64,000 bases of DNA. It comes from Hydra vulgaris (Eukaryota > Cnidaria > Hydrozoa > Anthoathecata > Hydridae). The notes below the pieces were generated by a model, which saw nothing but the letters and a program-made list of their open reading frames with translations, was not told the DNA's origin and searched no databases. The stretch is taken from assembly GCF_038396675.1 (NCBI RefSeq), contig NC_088928.1:12143501-12207500 (forward strand). Reading direction: 5' to 3'. The position numbers were made by a program, and so were the translations under genes. Shown here in pieces: positions 1 through 11,154 of this stretch (its first letter is position 1; each line of letters starts with the position of its first letter).

Positions 1-509
1 TTCTGCTTGTTATTGATACTATTTAATATTACATAAATATTCTTAATGAAATTTGAAATACGAAAAGCATGATTATCTTTTAACAATTTTTTGGTTTTCT
101 TTTTATATTTCCGTTTTTACTAGAGATTATTATTAGAAAACATTACACCCTACCTAATATAAAAATATATCAATATAAGTAAAAGTGAAAGTTTAATCGG
201 CCTTCAGTTTTTACGGCATTTTGCGCGATGTCAAGGCCTGTTATTATAGAAGTCTACATCATTGAAAAAGTAGGTTTTTACATTTTTGTTTTTGTTTTTT
301 TGTTTAACTACTTATCCTTATTGATCACTTTTTTTCAGGATTCTCCTTATGGGTTCAAGCTCATTACGCATAATATGTGTTCAATAATACGTTAGTCATT
401 GTAAGTAATAAATTATGAAATAATTATTTGTGAAATATTGTAGTCATTAATGACTTCAAACTGGCTAATAATTAAAATTGCTCGACTAATAAGGTTCCTT
501 ATTAAAATT

Positions 510-510
<1 letters not shown>
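1..510. other. AT-rich stretch without a gene
   Basis: No coding or repeat signal that I can support. The sequence is AT-rich spacer leading into a CT microsatellite. Confidence 0.6.
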
Positions 511-513
<3 letters not shown>

Positions 514-588
<75 letters not shown>

Positions 589-590
589 TT
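514..590. repeat. (CT)n microsatellite
   Basis: About 75 bases of CT dinucleotide with two interruptions, followed by a short TA run and a T run. An open frame across it (Ser-Leu repeats) is an artefact of the repeat. Confidence 0.95.
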
Positions 591-861
591 CTATATATAT
601 ATATTTATATATATTTGTATTTATATTTTTTTTTTTTAGAAAATGTTTGAAGAAAGTTAGAAGATACTAAAAACCTTGGTATTATACAAGCCGAAGCGAT
701 TTAATTAATTCAATTGACAAAAAACGGCGTGTAAATCGCAAAAGAAAAAATAATATTTTTAATATTCGTTTTGGATGTATTGATTAATAGCATTTATTTT
801 TAAAAAAATTCATTTTGCAACACGTTTTTTAATTTTATAAAATTTCGTCATAATAGTTTAA

Positions 862-1178
862 GGTAAATCCCACATAGGTTATAGGTGGAAAACATCACAT
901 GTAAAAGATCAAAAATGCTACACGTTTTGAATACCAAACGGGATAAAGTAGTAAATACCAGATTAAGTTAAGCCTCTCTGAAAGCTTCGATGATTAATTT
1001 TAAATTACTATTTAAGTAATTTTTAAATTAAAAGAATTTTAAAAATTATCATAGAAGCATTCGGACTTTCATTTGTCTAGTATTGACTACTTTTATACCA
1101 TTTGGATTAAAATATGTGGCATTTAAGAGCTATAACATGTAGTATTTTCCACCTATATCCCATGTAGGATTTACCACA
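862..1178. mobile_element. Small foldback element (MITE-like)
   Basis: The segment at 862-905 (GGTAAATCCCACATAGG, then a TATAGGTGGAAAA block) recurs inverted at 1134-1178 with few mismatches, giving arms of about 43 bp around a 230-bp centre without coding capacity. This architecture fits a nonautonomous DNA transposon. I see no clear target duplication, so the superfamily is open. Confidence 0.5.
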
Positions 1179-1391
1179 TAAAACCCATGTGGGATTTACC
1201 ATATGAAACCCACATGGGACAAAATAATAATCCCCATATGGGTTACATATGGTAAAAACCCACGCGTATCCCATATGGGATTTACCATATGGAATCCATG
1301 TGGGATTTACCATATGAAATCCACATGGGACAAAATAATAATCCCCACATGGGTTACATGTGGAAAAAATCCACGCGTATCCCATGTGCGC
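1155..1391. repeat. 111-bp tandem duplication rich in CCATATGG/CCACATGG palindromes
   Basis: Two copies of a 111-bp unit are seen: the landmark CAAAATAATAATCCCCA starts at 1220 and again at 1331. Each unit holds several palindromic motifs of the form CCCATATGGG, CCACATGGG and CCATATGG, plus ACGCGT. The block begins in the right arm of the preceding foldback element and shares its GGGATTTACC motif, so it may be an internal amplification of that element. Overlapping frames on both strands are by-products. Confidence 0.7.
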
Positions 1392-1403
1392 TTTTTCACT
1401 GGG

Positions 1404-1434
1404 ATAAACCGAGCCAACTAGCCCCGGTCTCCCC
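1404..1434. mobile_element. Solo right terminus of a TA-flanked MITE
   Basis: The sequence reads AGCCAACTAGCCCCGGTCTC and then CCC, followed by TA. It is the same terminal motif that bounds the complete copy at 16730-17621. No left partner lies upstream, so this is an orphan end, possibly left by deletion or capture. Confidence 0.6.
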
Positions 1435-1436
1435 TA

Positions 1437-2392
1437 TATTTTTCAGTAAAAGGAAGTCTATTTCAAAAGCTGTCAAATTTTACAACATTCAACTGGAAAA
1501 TTTAATAAGTGTTGAATACTAATGAAAAAAAGTCGAACTTAGGATGGCGTCCAGTGTTCGATATTTTGACATTTCGGGGGCTGTAGCCCCTCTTTTTTTT
1601 CCGGATGTCATTCACCCAAATTGTATTATGAAGACCCAAATTAAAAGTATTGTGAACACCCAAAATGTATTGTGAAGAGCAACTATCTCTTTATAAGATA
1701 AAACATTGATATCAATATTTTACGAGTGAGAAATTATTATTTATATAAAACTATGCAAAAATAAGCGTCGAATGCTGGGTGGTTTACCCTATATGTTTTA
1801 AAATCTTAATTTAATAAAATAATTAAAAGTTGTTTCATTTGATTTAATTTACGTTTCTATGAGTACTCTTATACACTCTTATTTTGACGTAGAGCGTCTG
1901 CCAAATCCTTAAACTGATTTATTTAGCTTTGGGCGAAATACATACTGAGCCTAAGTTTAATGGAAAAAAAAAGCTTCACATTTTCAGACGTAAAGGATGC
2001 ACTCAGAATTAGAGTTTGATAAGAGAACGTACCGTTTCAAAATACCATTAGAATAATTCCAGTGTTGATGGTATTAAAAAAAGAGTTTGCGTGTCCTTAT
2101 CGTAATTCTTTGTCTTTAAACAAACGTTGTAGCAATCGAAATTTAGTTCAAACCTAATCGTTGAAAAAAGTAAATGGTCTTTCTTCCTTACATTTTCCAA
2201 AAATCATCTGCTGCTAGGTAACATGCTTCTTTTATTTAAAATATTCATATAAAATGAAAAACAACTATTTATTTTTAACCTATCTTCACCGATAAAAATT
2301 TTACCTAGAAAAATGTAAAAATCTGCATTAAAATAGTAGTCTTATACAAAGCGTAATTATTTGTAACAAATAAAATAACATAGTTATTATAA
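1437..2392. other. AT-rich spacer
   Basis: No gene or structured repeat seen. A short GC-rich patch (GGGGGCTGTAGCCCC, near 1576-1590) is a small palindrome. Confidence 0.5.
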
Positions 2393-2651
<259 letters not shown>

Positions 2652-2949
2652 AATTGTTGTACAATAATTGCAACTCAAATCATCTACCCCAAATTCTAAA
2701 ACAAATTCCAATTTCAACTAATAACACGCTAAACCAAAATTCTGCTGATAAAAATGTATTCAATTCCTTTAACAAATTTTCAAAGATGCCCTTAAAAAAA
2801 TGGATTTCATTTTGAAATGAAATTCGACCTTGAAAAATAAAAAAGCAAAATAGAACTACAAATGTAATTTGCTTCGACCCCCTCCCCCTCCTCCTTCCCC
2901 CATAGAGCAAAAAATTTCCACTAACATTGGAAAAGTGTTTTGAAAATCG

Positions 2950-3300
2950 GTCGCTCTAATAAATTACATAAGATTTTTAATCGAAATTCTATTAAAATTA
3001 GCTATAGCTGCACAAAAAATATGGAAAAAATTATAAAATGTCACAATATTAATTTGCTATGCAAGAAAGAAATCTTAAAAGAAAAACAAAAGAAAATTGT
3101 CATTGTAAACAAAACAAAAAAAAGTTGTCCAATGAGTGTCCAAAAACGTAGTAAATAAATGTGTTAACCCTGATAAACGATATAGCATATAATAAGTATT
3201 CCTTTAAAAATAAAAAGTATTCAAAAGACACCATGCTGTCAAAGTACATATAGGAATTGAAAGATAAAATACTGATGTTTTTTTGTTGAACTGGTCTATC
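2950..3300 (+). pseudogene. Penelope-like retroelement 3' relic (linker and GIY-YIG region)
   Basis: The plus frame at 2967-3062 reads IFNRNSIKISYSCTKNM, then a K-C-H-N stretch. At 3236-3270 another frame gives SKYI-stop-ELKDK. Both patterns are familiar from the C-terminal part of RT proteins with a GIY-YIG endonuclease that are common in cnidarians (Penelope-like elements); this is from memory of the family. A Cys-rich segment (CHCKQNKKKLSNECPK, ~3096-3140) lies between. Frameshifts and stops make it dead. The RT domain itself is absent. Confidence 0.45.
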
Positions 3301-3714
3301 CTTATAACAGCACCTTCATATAATAATATTTCTAAAAAATGCATATTATGCCTACTAGAAAAATTTGAAGTAATGCGAACCAAGAATACTTATTAAACTT
3401 ATTAAACAGTTATTGCTTTCAATCTTGAAGACAATAACAGATTAAAGACTGGAAAGAGCTATTTAGTAATTACTAGTTGTAATGAAAAAAATATATATAC
3501 TATTTTAAGGTATTATTTTTATTTATTTATAAGAAATATTTAAAAATGAGGGAAAAAATTTTCTTTAAGACATACTTAAAACTTAGTCAGACTAATAAAA
3601 CATGTTTCTTTAAAACTTTGAAAATGATAAATCATTTATCTCTTGCAAGTTTTGTAGAAAAAAAGGTCATTTCAAAGACATATATAAAAATCATATGTGC
3701 AAAAAAGAATCAAA

Positions 3715-3900
3715 GACAAGGTGTAAAACATATGACCATTAATTATTCAAGGAGCAATGTTTGTTATGTAAAATTTAAAAACTATGATAAGATGTAAAAC
3801 ATATGACCATTAATTATTCAGAGAGCAATGTATGTTATGTTTGTAAAACTTAAAAACTATGACATGGTATAAAAAAGATGACCATCAATTATTCATAATT
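3715..3900. repeat. ~70-bp degenerate tandem repeat
   Basis: The phrase AAAACATATGACCATTAATT occurs at about 3725 and 3797 and, diverged, near 3872. Each is followed by a GTTATGTAAAA-type block. The last unit runs into a short inverted AATTTTACATAAC / GTTATGTAAAATT pair. Confidence 0.65.
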
Positions 3901-4684
3901 TTACATAACATCGTTTGTTATGTAAAATTATGTTATGTATTGGTGTGTAAATATTTTTAATTATGAATGTATACATGAAATAATATATGCATATGTAATC
4001 AAACATTGAAGAATCCTTTAAACTTGAAAAAACTTAAAATGTTTATTGCTATTAAATTCAAGGAGTTTTAGGATTTTAAGAATTTTAGGAATTTTAGGAC
4101 TTTAAAATGAAAGCAATAAGTAGTTAAAATCAAACAAGCTCCTTACCAAGCTCCTTTGGCATAAATAAACAAACAGCATACTGTTATCAAAAAAATTCTA
4201 AATGTTATTTGAAAGTCAAGGCTGATTAGGGAGGTATCCCCCTCCCTAGTCAGCCCCAGTATTTAATGAACATTCAAAATTATGCGTGTAAGGTTTATTA
4301 TTCACTCTTTTAAAGTTAATGCACTTGACTTTAATATTAAAACATTTAGTTAATATAGATTAAAAGCATTATTTTAAGTTAATGTGATTTTTTTATGTGA
4401 GATTTTCACCAATGAAAACACCAAGAAAATGTACAACTTTTTGTTTGTTTTAATAAAAATTAAAAATTTATATATAAATGATATTTAAAAACATCATCAA
4501 TATATAAGAAAAAGTAGTATATAAGAAAAAGAAGTGATCCAAGACCTTTTGAGAACACCACATGTTATTATTAGAAAATTTGTAGACAATCACACATCAT
4601 TTTGCAAAAAAAAATGCTCAAAATTAACACTTAAAAAAACAAACAAAAGAACATCGATTTGTACTAAATCGCTACCAATTTTTT
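3900..4684. other. AT-rich spacer with one small hairpin
   Basis: No gene seen. At 4210-4246 there is an inverted repeat (GGCTGATTAGGGAGG against CCTCCCTAGTCAGCC), GC-rich relative to its surroundings; it could be the remnant end of a MITE. Confidence 0.45.
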
Positions 4685-5110
4685 TACACTTTTTTTTTCG
4701 CCAAAAATAACAAAAGATTATTACTATTTTTTTATTTTATTTATTTTGTAGAAGTTTTTGTGTTTGCAGTTTCGTTTTGTGGTTTTTGCTTTCATTTTGG
4801 AGTTTTTGTGTTTTGACACTTTGTTTGGGTAAAGTTTTTAATTATTTGTGCTGTTGTTGTTTAATATTTTTATTGTTGTTCGCTGTTTTTCTATTTTACT
4901 AATATTTCTACACCTTTCTTTTTTCACCAAAAATAACCAAAGTTTGTTTTTATTTTTAATTTTCTTTTGTAGAAGTTTTCGTGTTTGCATTTTCGTTTTG
5001 TAGTTTTTGTGTTTTGCCTTTTCGTTTGCGAGAAAGTTTTTTTTTATTTTGCTGATTTGCTAATTATTTTATTTTTGTTTGTTGTTATTAATTGAGTGTT
5101 TTCATATTTT
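4685..5110. repeat. ~225-bp imperfect tandem duplication, T-rich
   Basis: The blocks starting near 4685 and 4909 share, in order, a CACTTTTTTTTCGCC-like start, ATAACAAAAG, TTTTGTAGAAGTTTT and GTGTTTGCAGTTTCGTTTTG. Divergence is considerable, so the duplication is old. Confidence 0.6.
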
Positions 5111-5349
5111 TTGCCTTATTATTTTATGTACCATAACTTTATCATTATTATTATTTTTAAATTAATTTATTTTATTTATTATTATTGCTGTGGATTTTTT
5201 TTTTATTATTATTAAGGTGTCACTCCAATGACTAGTTTTTAACTATATGAGTGACACCTAACCTATTTTTGTAAAAGTATAAAAAACTTGTAATTTTTAA
5301 ATTTTTGGTCGAATAAATGGATTAAAAAATAATAATAGCAATAAAAATG

Positions 5350-6830
5350 TTGTTGACGTATGCTGAAGTCCCTTTGCTCACCCTTTCATTTTGAACAACA
5401 AAGTTCACTACGGACCTCATAATCATAAGTGCCACGTTTAGTCCAAGTCGGGTCAGAAAGTACCGCTGGTTCTAGTACATTACTGTTTGATAGGGCAACA
5501 ATGGCTCGCCAACTTTCAGCTGAAGATACGCTTTGCTAAGATCGATAATTATCGATCTTAGCAAATTAAAAGTAAAGTACCGTCAATTATAATTGACGGT
5601 CTTTTACCAATTTTCATCCGTTGTCTCAATTTTTCCACACAGATATCTGAATTCCTTATAAATGCTTCGATAAATTTGTTATTGTCTCTCCAGTCTAACA
5701 CCGGTCGAACTTTGTTTTTATTCCGTTGAATCACTGCCATCAGTGGAAGCTGACCTTTTGGTGATCCCATTGTTTGTTCGTCATACTTTAATAACCACCC
5801 TAGCTTTGTCCACGCCTGTAGTTTGCTTTTGTACTCTTGCTTAACGTTTTCTGGAATCATATACATAGCCACCATATTTGCAGATACTTCAGGATTGCCT
5901 CCACCTCTCCATATCTATTTTACTTTCTCATCAAACACTGCCTCATGGTCTTGTTTATTGATCTCCACTAGCGTTATACCTTTATTTTCCACTGCGGTGC
6001 ACACGCTTTTAAAGCGCGCTACAGACAGAAAAATGGTAACTCCTCCTAGTAACCGTATTTTTACTCATACTCAACATCCCGACAGCTCCAAAAGGACAAA
6101 AACTTGCTAGCAAACTTGATTGTTTACGTGGACCGATCTAACACATTTTGAATTTTATTTCCAAATGTTGTCACTTTTAAATTTCCTGACTGTTTGAGTT
6201 GGTTACCAGCAATTAGTCTTCGAAACATGATAGTCGTTGAACATCCAGTATCTTTTACAATAACTTTTACGTTTCTTCCATTTACTTTTATTTGAATAAA
6301 AATAAGTGCGCTTACTCTATGGTTTCTGGAGAGCGAGTTAGCGAACAACCCTTTTCTGATCGTTTCCTTGATTCTTGTTGGATTTTACCGCCGCGTACCC
6401 TTGTTCATTACATTTGAACAATTGCAAAGTTTTGTGCTGCACAATTCCTTGCAACGTAGTTAGACTCCTGACAGTTGTAGCACACTACAGATTTTAGCAA
6501 TCTTGTTGTTGCATCTGTTGCATCAACTCAATTTAAAGTGGCTCGCACTTTTGGCAACATCAGATCAATGGTTTCTTTTGTGGTTCGAAATCTCCAGGAT
6601 ACCGCTTTTGGTAATCCAACTACCAATGCCAGCCTCCCCTTTTTTCTTTTCTTTTGTAAAACTTTCATAAACTGCATAAGCAGAACTCCACAGCAGTACA
6701 GGATAAAGCATTGTCAACCCGACACCTTGCATATTTACAATCATCTTGGTTCGTTGTAACCAAATTGCAGCATCCAACGTGCCATCATGTTTTTCAAACA
6801 GATCCGAGAATTTCAAAGATGATTCCATTC
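5350..6830 (-). pseudogene. LTR-type retrotransposon relic (gag, zinc knuckle, protease, RT)
   Basis: Read on the minus strand. A Gag-like N-terminal frame lies at 6828-6565 (FEKHDGTLDAAIWLQRTKM). A zinc knuckle near 6490-6450 (CYNCQESNYVARNC) has Tyr where the CCHC His is expected. An aspartic protease segment at 6348-6124 contains the active-site triad DTG. Reverse transcriptase starts at 5875-5558 (KVRPVLDWRDNNKFI) and resumes near 5550-5350 with IDLSKAYLQLKV and LTRLGLNVA. Stops, frameshifts and a local inverted duplication break the RT. Integrase and LTRs are not visible, so the copy is truncated and inactive. Order and motifs fit a Ty3-like element; the clade is not determined. Confidence 0.7.
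5532..5600. repeat. Two perfect palindromes inside the RT relic
   Basis: 5532-5565 is a loopless perfect palindrome with 17-bp arms around AATT. 5579-5600 is a second one with 11-bp arms (ACCGTCAATTA / TAATTGACGGT). The first consists of the RT codons for IIDLSKA together with their inverted copy, so it looks like a local templated inversion rather than an inserted element. Confidence 0.8.
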
Positions 6831-6884
6831 AGTGCCCGGTTAGCTTGTTGGTTCTTCACGAAATAAAATTATAACAATGTGGAG

Positions 6885-7505
6885 ATTATAACGAAGATTC
6901 TTCAATTACAAAAAATTCTCTATTACAATTGTATATAAATGAACTTTAATTTAACAAACTCCAATGTAAAAAGCTCCAGAAATAAATATACACAAAATCC
7001 AACGTAATAAAATTTAACTCAAAAAATACGTAAATAAACTCTAATAAACTCTTGAACCACAACCAGTATTCTCGTCTTTTTTCTCCTGCCTTTCACATTC
7101 TCTTCGTTCGCATTTATACACTAGATGTTTCTTCTTACCGAATGTTCTTTCGTTTTCCACCACGGACTATTGCGTACGCTCGCGTCGGCTGGTGGGTTTA
7201 CAGAATGTTTTGGATCATTCGACAACGCAGTAACAAAATAGAAACAAAAAAGTCAATACATTTTAAACCAATTTATTGATTATTTTAAATTTTATTTATT
7301 TTCTGTTTATTTACACCAGAATTATTGGCTATGTAAATTCTAAACATTTAAGCATTTTAAGCTCTTTCTCTTTTTTTTTAAACTTTAAAACTGTTGTTTC
7401 TAAACTTTATTTTTGTATATTTTTGTACTTTACAAATTTGTAAAATACGTTATAAATGGGCATCGGTAATAAAACTATTGCCTTTGTGGTCAATCCATTG
7501 GTTTT
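6885..7505. other. AT-rich spacer
   Basis: No gene recognised. Open frames of 60-75 codons here have no family resemblance that I can see. Confidence 0.5.
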
Positions 7506-7506
7506 G

Positions 7507-7509
<3 letters not shown>

Positions 7510-7564
<55 letters not shown>

Positions 7565-7607
7565 TTTTTTTGTTTTTTTGTTTTGTTTTTTTGTTTTGTT
7601 TTGTTTG

Positions 7608-7683
<76 letters not shown>

Positions 7684-7692
7684 TGTGTATGG
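7510..7692. repeat. (TA)n, T/G-rich and (GT)n microsatellites
   Basis: A 49-bp TA run (7510-7558) is followed by TTTTGTTTT repeats and an ~80-bp GT run (7611-7690). On the minus strand the GT run is the (AC)n tail of the adjacent SINE. Confidence 0.95.
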
Positions 7693-7872
7693 GTAATAAG
7701 GCGTTCCCAGAAGTCCCTACGGTCTTATTAAAGAGCTACACGGAAAAGCATTTAACTAGGAAGTTCACGCCTCCTTCCTTTCCAATGACGCTTACTGGGC
7801 TAAAGCCGGCATCGAACTTCTGACCTCTTGGTTGCCTGGAGCCAGAACTCTAACCGCTTATATCCTCAAACG
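7690..7872 (-). mobile_element. tRNA-derived SINE with an (AC)n tail
   Basis: On the minus strand a B box is complementary to 7808-7821 (AGAAGTTCGATGCC) and an A-box-like TATAAGCGGTTAGAG to 7853-7866. The body includes AAGCGTCATTGG and GGAGGCGTGAACTTC, matching the copy at 2393-2501, and continues past the point where that one stops. It ends at the (AC)n microsatellite. The element is nonautonomous and would depend on a partner LINE. Confidence 0.65.
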
Positions 7873-8159
7873 CTAAAAATAGATAAACTTAATTAAACCA
7901 TGTTCCATGTCCTCTGAAACAGCAGCAATGAGGGTTCGTTTGATGTGATGTGAACCAAGGAATGTCTATTTAACTACTTGAACTATGGTTTGTATATTCG
8001 AACATCATTAGTAACCAAAAATTGGATTTTTTTTTTTAACGTTAAATCGATGCTAAAATAACGTTGCGAGTTATCTCGTTTCGACGACGGCACTAGTTTA
8101 ATGTCAGCATTTTAACGTAAATCTAAAGTTAGATTTTTTTTTACAAACTAATCGGGAAC

Positions 8160-8255
8160 AGAACGTTAGTTGGACCTCTTACAGACAACCGACGAATTTG
8201 AGACGTCTTTAAGCGATATATAGACGTCTTATGGACGTCTGTGCCCGCTGGGAAT
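8160..8255. mobile_element. One end of a CCCAGCGGGCAC-type MITE
   Basis: The end reads GACGTCTGTGCCCGCTGGG and is preceded by GACGTCTT repeats. It is the same terminal motif seen on both ends at 22026-22134 and 38957-39097. A matching left end is not evident, so the copy is truncated or degraded. Confidence 0.45.
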
Positions 8256-8259
8256 ACTT

Positions 8260-9105
8260 GAGCTTTATATTAATGTTTGTAAGAGCTGTAATAACGGAAA
8301 TTTTAATTTCATTGGTGTAAATGTATCATATTTTTTTTATCTGTAGTTTTTTTTTTGTAATTGTAGTATCAGTTTGTCTTTTTTATAAAAATTTAACATT
8401 TTAAGAAATTTAGTTTGATAGATAAAATGTTATAAAAATCGCTATATATTAATGGATTAATTCCTTTTGTTTATGTATTTGATTCTAAATTACAAAACAA
8501 TTGAATATTTAAAGATCGTGAAAAGGTCTTGAAATTTGTTCACGTGATCGTTAAAATTGTTATAGTACAAAACAAACCCAAGACCAAGACAATTAAAACA
8601 ATGCTACGAGACCGTCTAGAGACTAGACTATGATCTAGCTTTTGACTATTTAATTGTATTTAAATGTAAATAACCAAAAAGTTTAGCAAATGTATAATTT
8701 ATAATATTATATTGAATATACAATGTGTATTTTACATTAGTAAGGTATTAATGCTGTAAACACCACTATTACGCAAGTCATATTAAAATCCATTTCGCGA
8801 TAATTATACAAAAGTATGTAAACTAAATATTTTCCAACAATTAAAAAATACGACGAATTATAAAATTGAATAAGTACTATTTCTCTTTATAAAACACATT
8901 TTTGAAGTATAATATTATTTAGCAAACACATTTACAAAGATCTCTTACATTACTGAATACATACGTAATAGTTTGTACATTTTTAGATTTTAGTAAATTG
9001 ATTTTAGTCAACTTCCTATGCCAAACCGCTGGAATTTAGACTTATTCGGAAAAAAAACATTAATTACAGATTCCCCGCAAACAAAGAAAAAAAACTTAAA
9101 CTAAA
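8260..9105. other. AT-rich spacer
   Basis: No coding signal or structured repeat seen. Confidence 0.5.
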
Positions 9106-9106
9106 A

Positions 9107-9262
9107 TATTGCAATGATGTTGTTAAAATGATTCCAATGATTTTGTTAAAAAAATGATTGCAACGATGTTGTTAGAAAAATGATTGTAATGATGTTGCTA
9201 AAAAAACGATTCCAATGATGTTGTTAAAAAAATGATTCCAATGATGTGGTTAAAGAATATGC
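9107..9262. repeat. ~30-bp tandem repeat, five copies
   Basis: The unit AATGATGTTGTTAAAAAAAT with GATTCC or GATTGC variants repeats about five times with 10-15 percent divergence. Confidence 0.75.
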
Positions 9263-9299
9263 AGCGTTAAAAAGTGGTGTCGTGTTGTCGAAAAAGGGT

Positions 9300-9481
9300 T
9301 AAGGCGAGTTTCCACTCATCCGTTTTTCAACGGGAACAGGAAAGGAAAGGAAAAAATAATCGCGTAAGCATGCGTAATAAAAGTTTTTATTTGTCCAAAG
9401 GAAAACTGCGCATGCTCACGTGATTATTTTTCCGTTCCCTTTCCCGTTCCCGTCGAAAAACGGATGAGTGGAAACTCACCT
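9300..9481. mobile_element. 182-bp MITE with ~75-bp inverted repeats
   Basis: The left end AAGGCGAGTTTCCACTCATC matches the inverted right end AAGGTGAGTTTCCACTCATC, and similarity continues through CGTTTTTC, ACGGGAAC and GCATGCGC for about 75 bp. Almost the whole element is stem. It is flanked by TTAA on the left and TTTAA on the right, so a TTAA or shorter target duplication is possible but unproven. Confidence 0.75.
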
Positions 9482-10532
9482 TTAAAAGATAAAACCTTTT
9501 AATTATTCATTACTTGAACAATAAATTTAAAAAATCTACAAGTTCTTTTTACTCACAAACTTTTTTATCTTCTATAATATCAAGCAACAAATCGTTTGGT
9601 CATCGTGTTCACCAGCATCATAATCGTTAAACAGCCGTAAACTTCCTCACTAAATACTATTCCGCTCCGTAACTTCACCATAAAGTCAACTTGAAATACA
9701 AGCACACCAAAAGTATTTCACAAAATTTTGTAAATAATTTTAAAAAGATGGTAAACAACAAATGTAAGGGCGAGAGAGTAAACATTAAAACTGTCTTTAT
9801 GTAATAGTTTTATATAATTTTTTTAAATTTTTAACTTTTAACTTTTTTTTAAGGATGAAACTTTTAAACTAATACTTCAACATAATAATTACTTGTCATC
9901 TTTAATATGCATACTAAAGATCACGAATCAGAATAATCCAAATACAGCGTCCTCAACATATGTTATAATAATAACAATGATTCTAATTAAAATTCTGTAC
10001 TGTTATTTATCATGTCAATAAATGATTTAAAGCTTTGATGCTGTTAATAACAGTAATAACATAAATAACGCTGTTCGCTTAACCACGTTGGATAGATAAA
10101 CCTAGGAATTACATCATAAATAAATAGAAAAATGATTTTCTTTGGAAAATTGATTTGAATTTTTTTTGCTACTAGAAAGTAAATTGTAAATTTTTACTTC
10201 TAAAAAGTAAACTATTCTTTTTGTAACTTTTTTTTTACTTATTCTAAAAAATCACGTGATTCATTTTTGGCAAAATTTTGTCTTTATTTACTGGTATCCA
10301 CTACATTACTAATAAAACCAGACAGGTAATAATGACAGGTAGTTACGGGACAATAAATTATGCAATTATAAAATGTCTGGCTTGAACTTAGATAAAAAAA
10401 TTTATTATAAAATGTCTGAACATATAAGATTAAAAAGATGTAAAGTTAGAATCATGAAAACATTCTTATTGTTTATTAAAATTTAGAAAAATAACATTTA
10501 CAATTTTTTTTTTTTGGGTTTTCTCGTTTTAA
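9482..10532. other. AT-rich spacer
   Basis: No gene or repeat seen. Confidence 0.5.
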
Positions 10533-10593
10533 AAGATCAATCTGTCGCTCGTTTACCAATTACTATTTGGTGACCGAGCGACAGATTGATCTT
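10533..10593. repeat. Hairpin with 19-bp perfect arms
   Basis: AAGATCAATCTGTCGCTCG pairs with CGAGCGACAGATTGATCTT across a 23-base loop whose ends also pair partly. No element-like flanks are visible. Confidence 0.8.
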
Positions 10594-11154
10594 CCCCTAA
10601 ATTCAGCCGTGTCATTAAGTCTACTTCTAATTTTATCATAAGTTTTTCTTTTTTTTATCAAATGTTAAATAAAAGAACCATTGATCGAAAGAAAACAAAA
10701 TAAATAAAAAAGTCTTGGCACCATTTTCCAATAATTGAAGTCATATTTCCAATAAATTTTATTATATTATATAAATCTTGACTAATCAATAAATGTCTAA
10801 TAGTTTTTAATGTTCTTATAACACGGTATGAGAACATTAAAAACATTTTACAAACGATAAAATTAACCTGTTAAAAACTATTAAAAAATCAAAATAAACT
10901 ATTAAAAACCAGTCAAGGATTCGAGTGATTTTAGTTTTTATAAAAATACATCATTTTAACATCAGATTTATTGTATTTCAATTATCGAGTATCATTTTTA
11001 TTGACTTCATACGGATTTTTGATTATGAAAGTTAATCATTTGATTATGAAAGTTAATCAATGCGTTTTAAGTATGCATCAGTATGCTTATTACGCAATAA
11101 CTTAAATTAAAAGTGATAAATACTTGGCTTTTTAACAATTTTTACCCTCTTTAA

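Noticed and set aside
450-650. 66-codon Ser-Leu repeat frame
   Set aside because: Translation of the CT and TA microsatellites.
1107-1522. Three overlapping frames of 72-92 codons with repeated segments
   Set aside because: Produced by the 111-bp palindrome-rich tandem repeat; both strands open, no family.
7394-7823. Cys-Val repeat proteins
   Set aside because: Translation of (GT)n.
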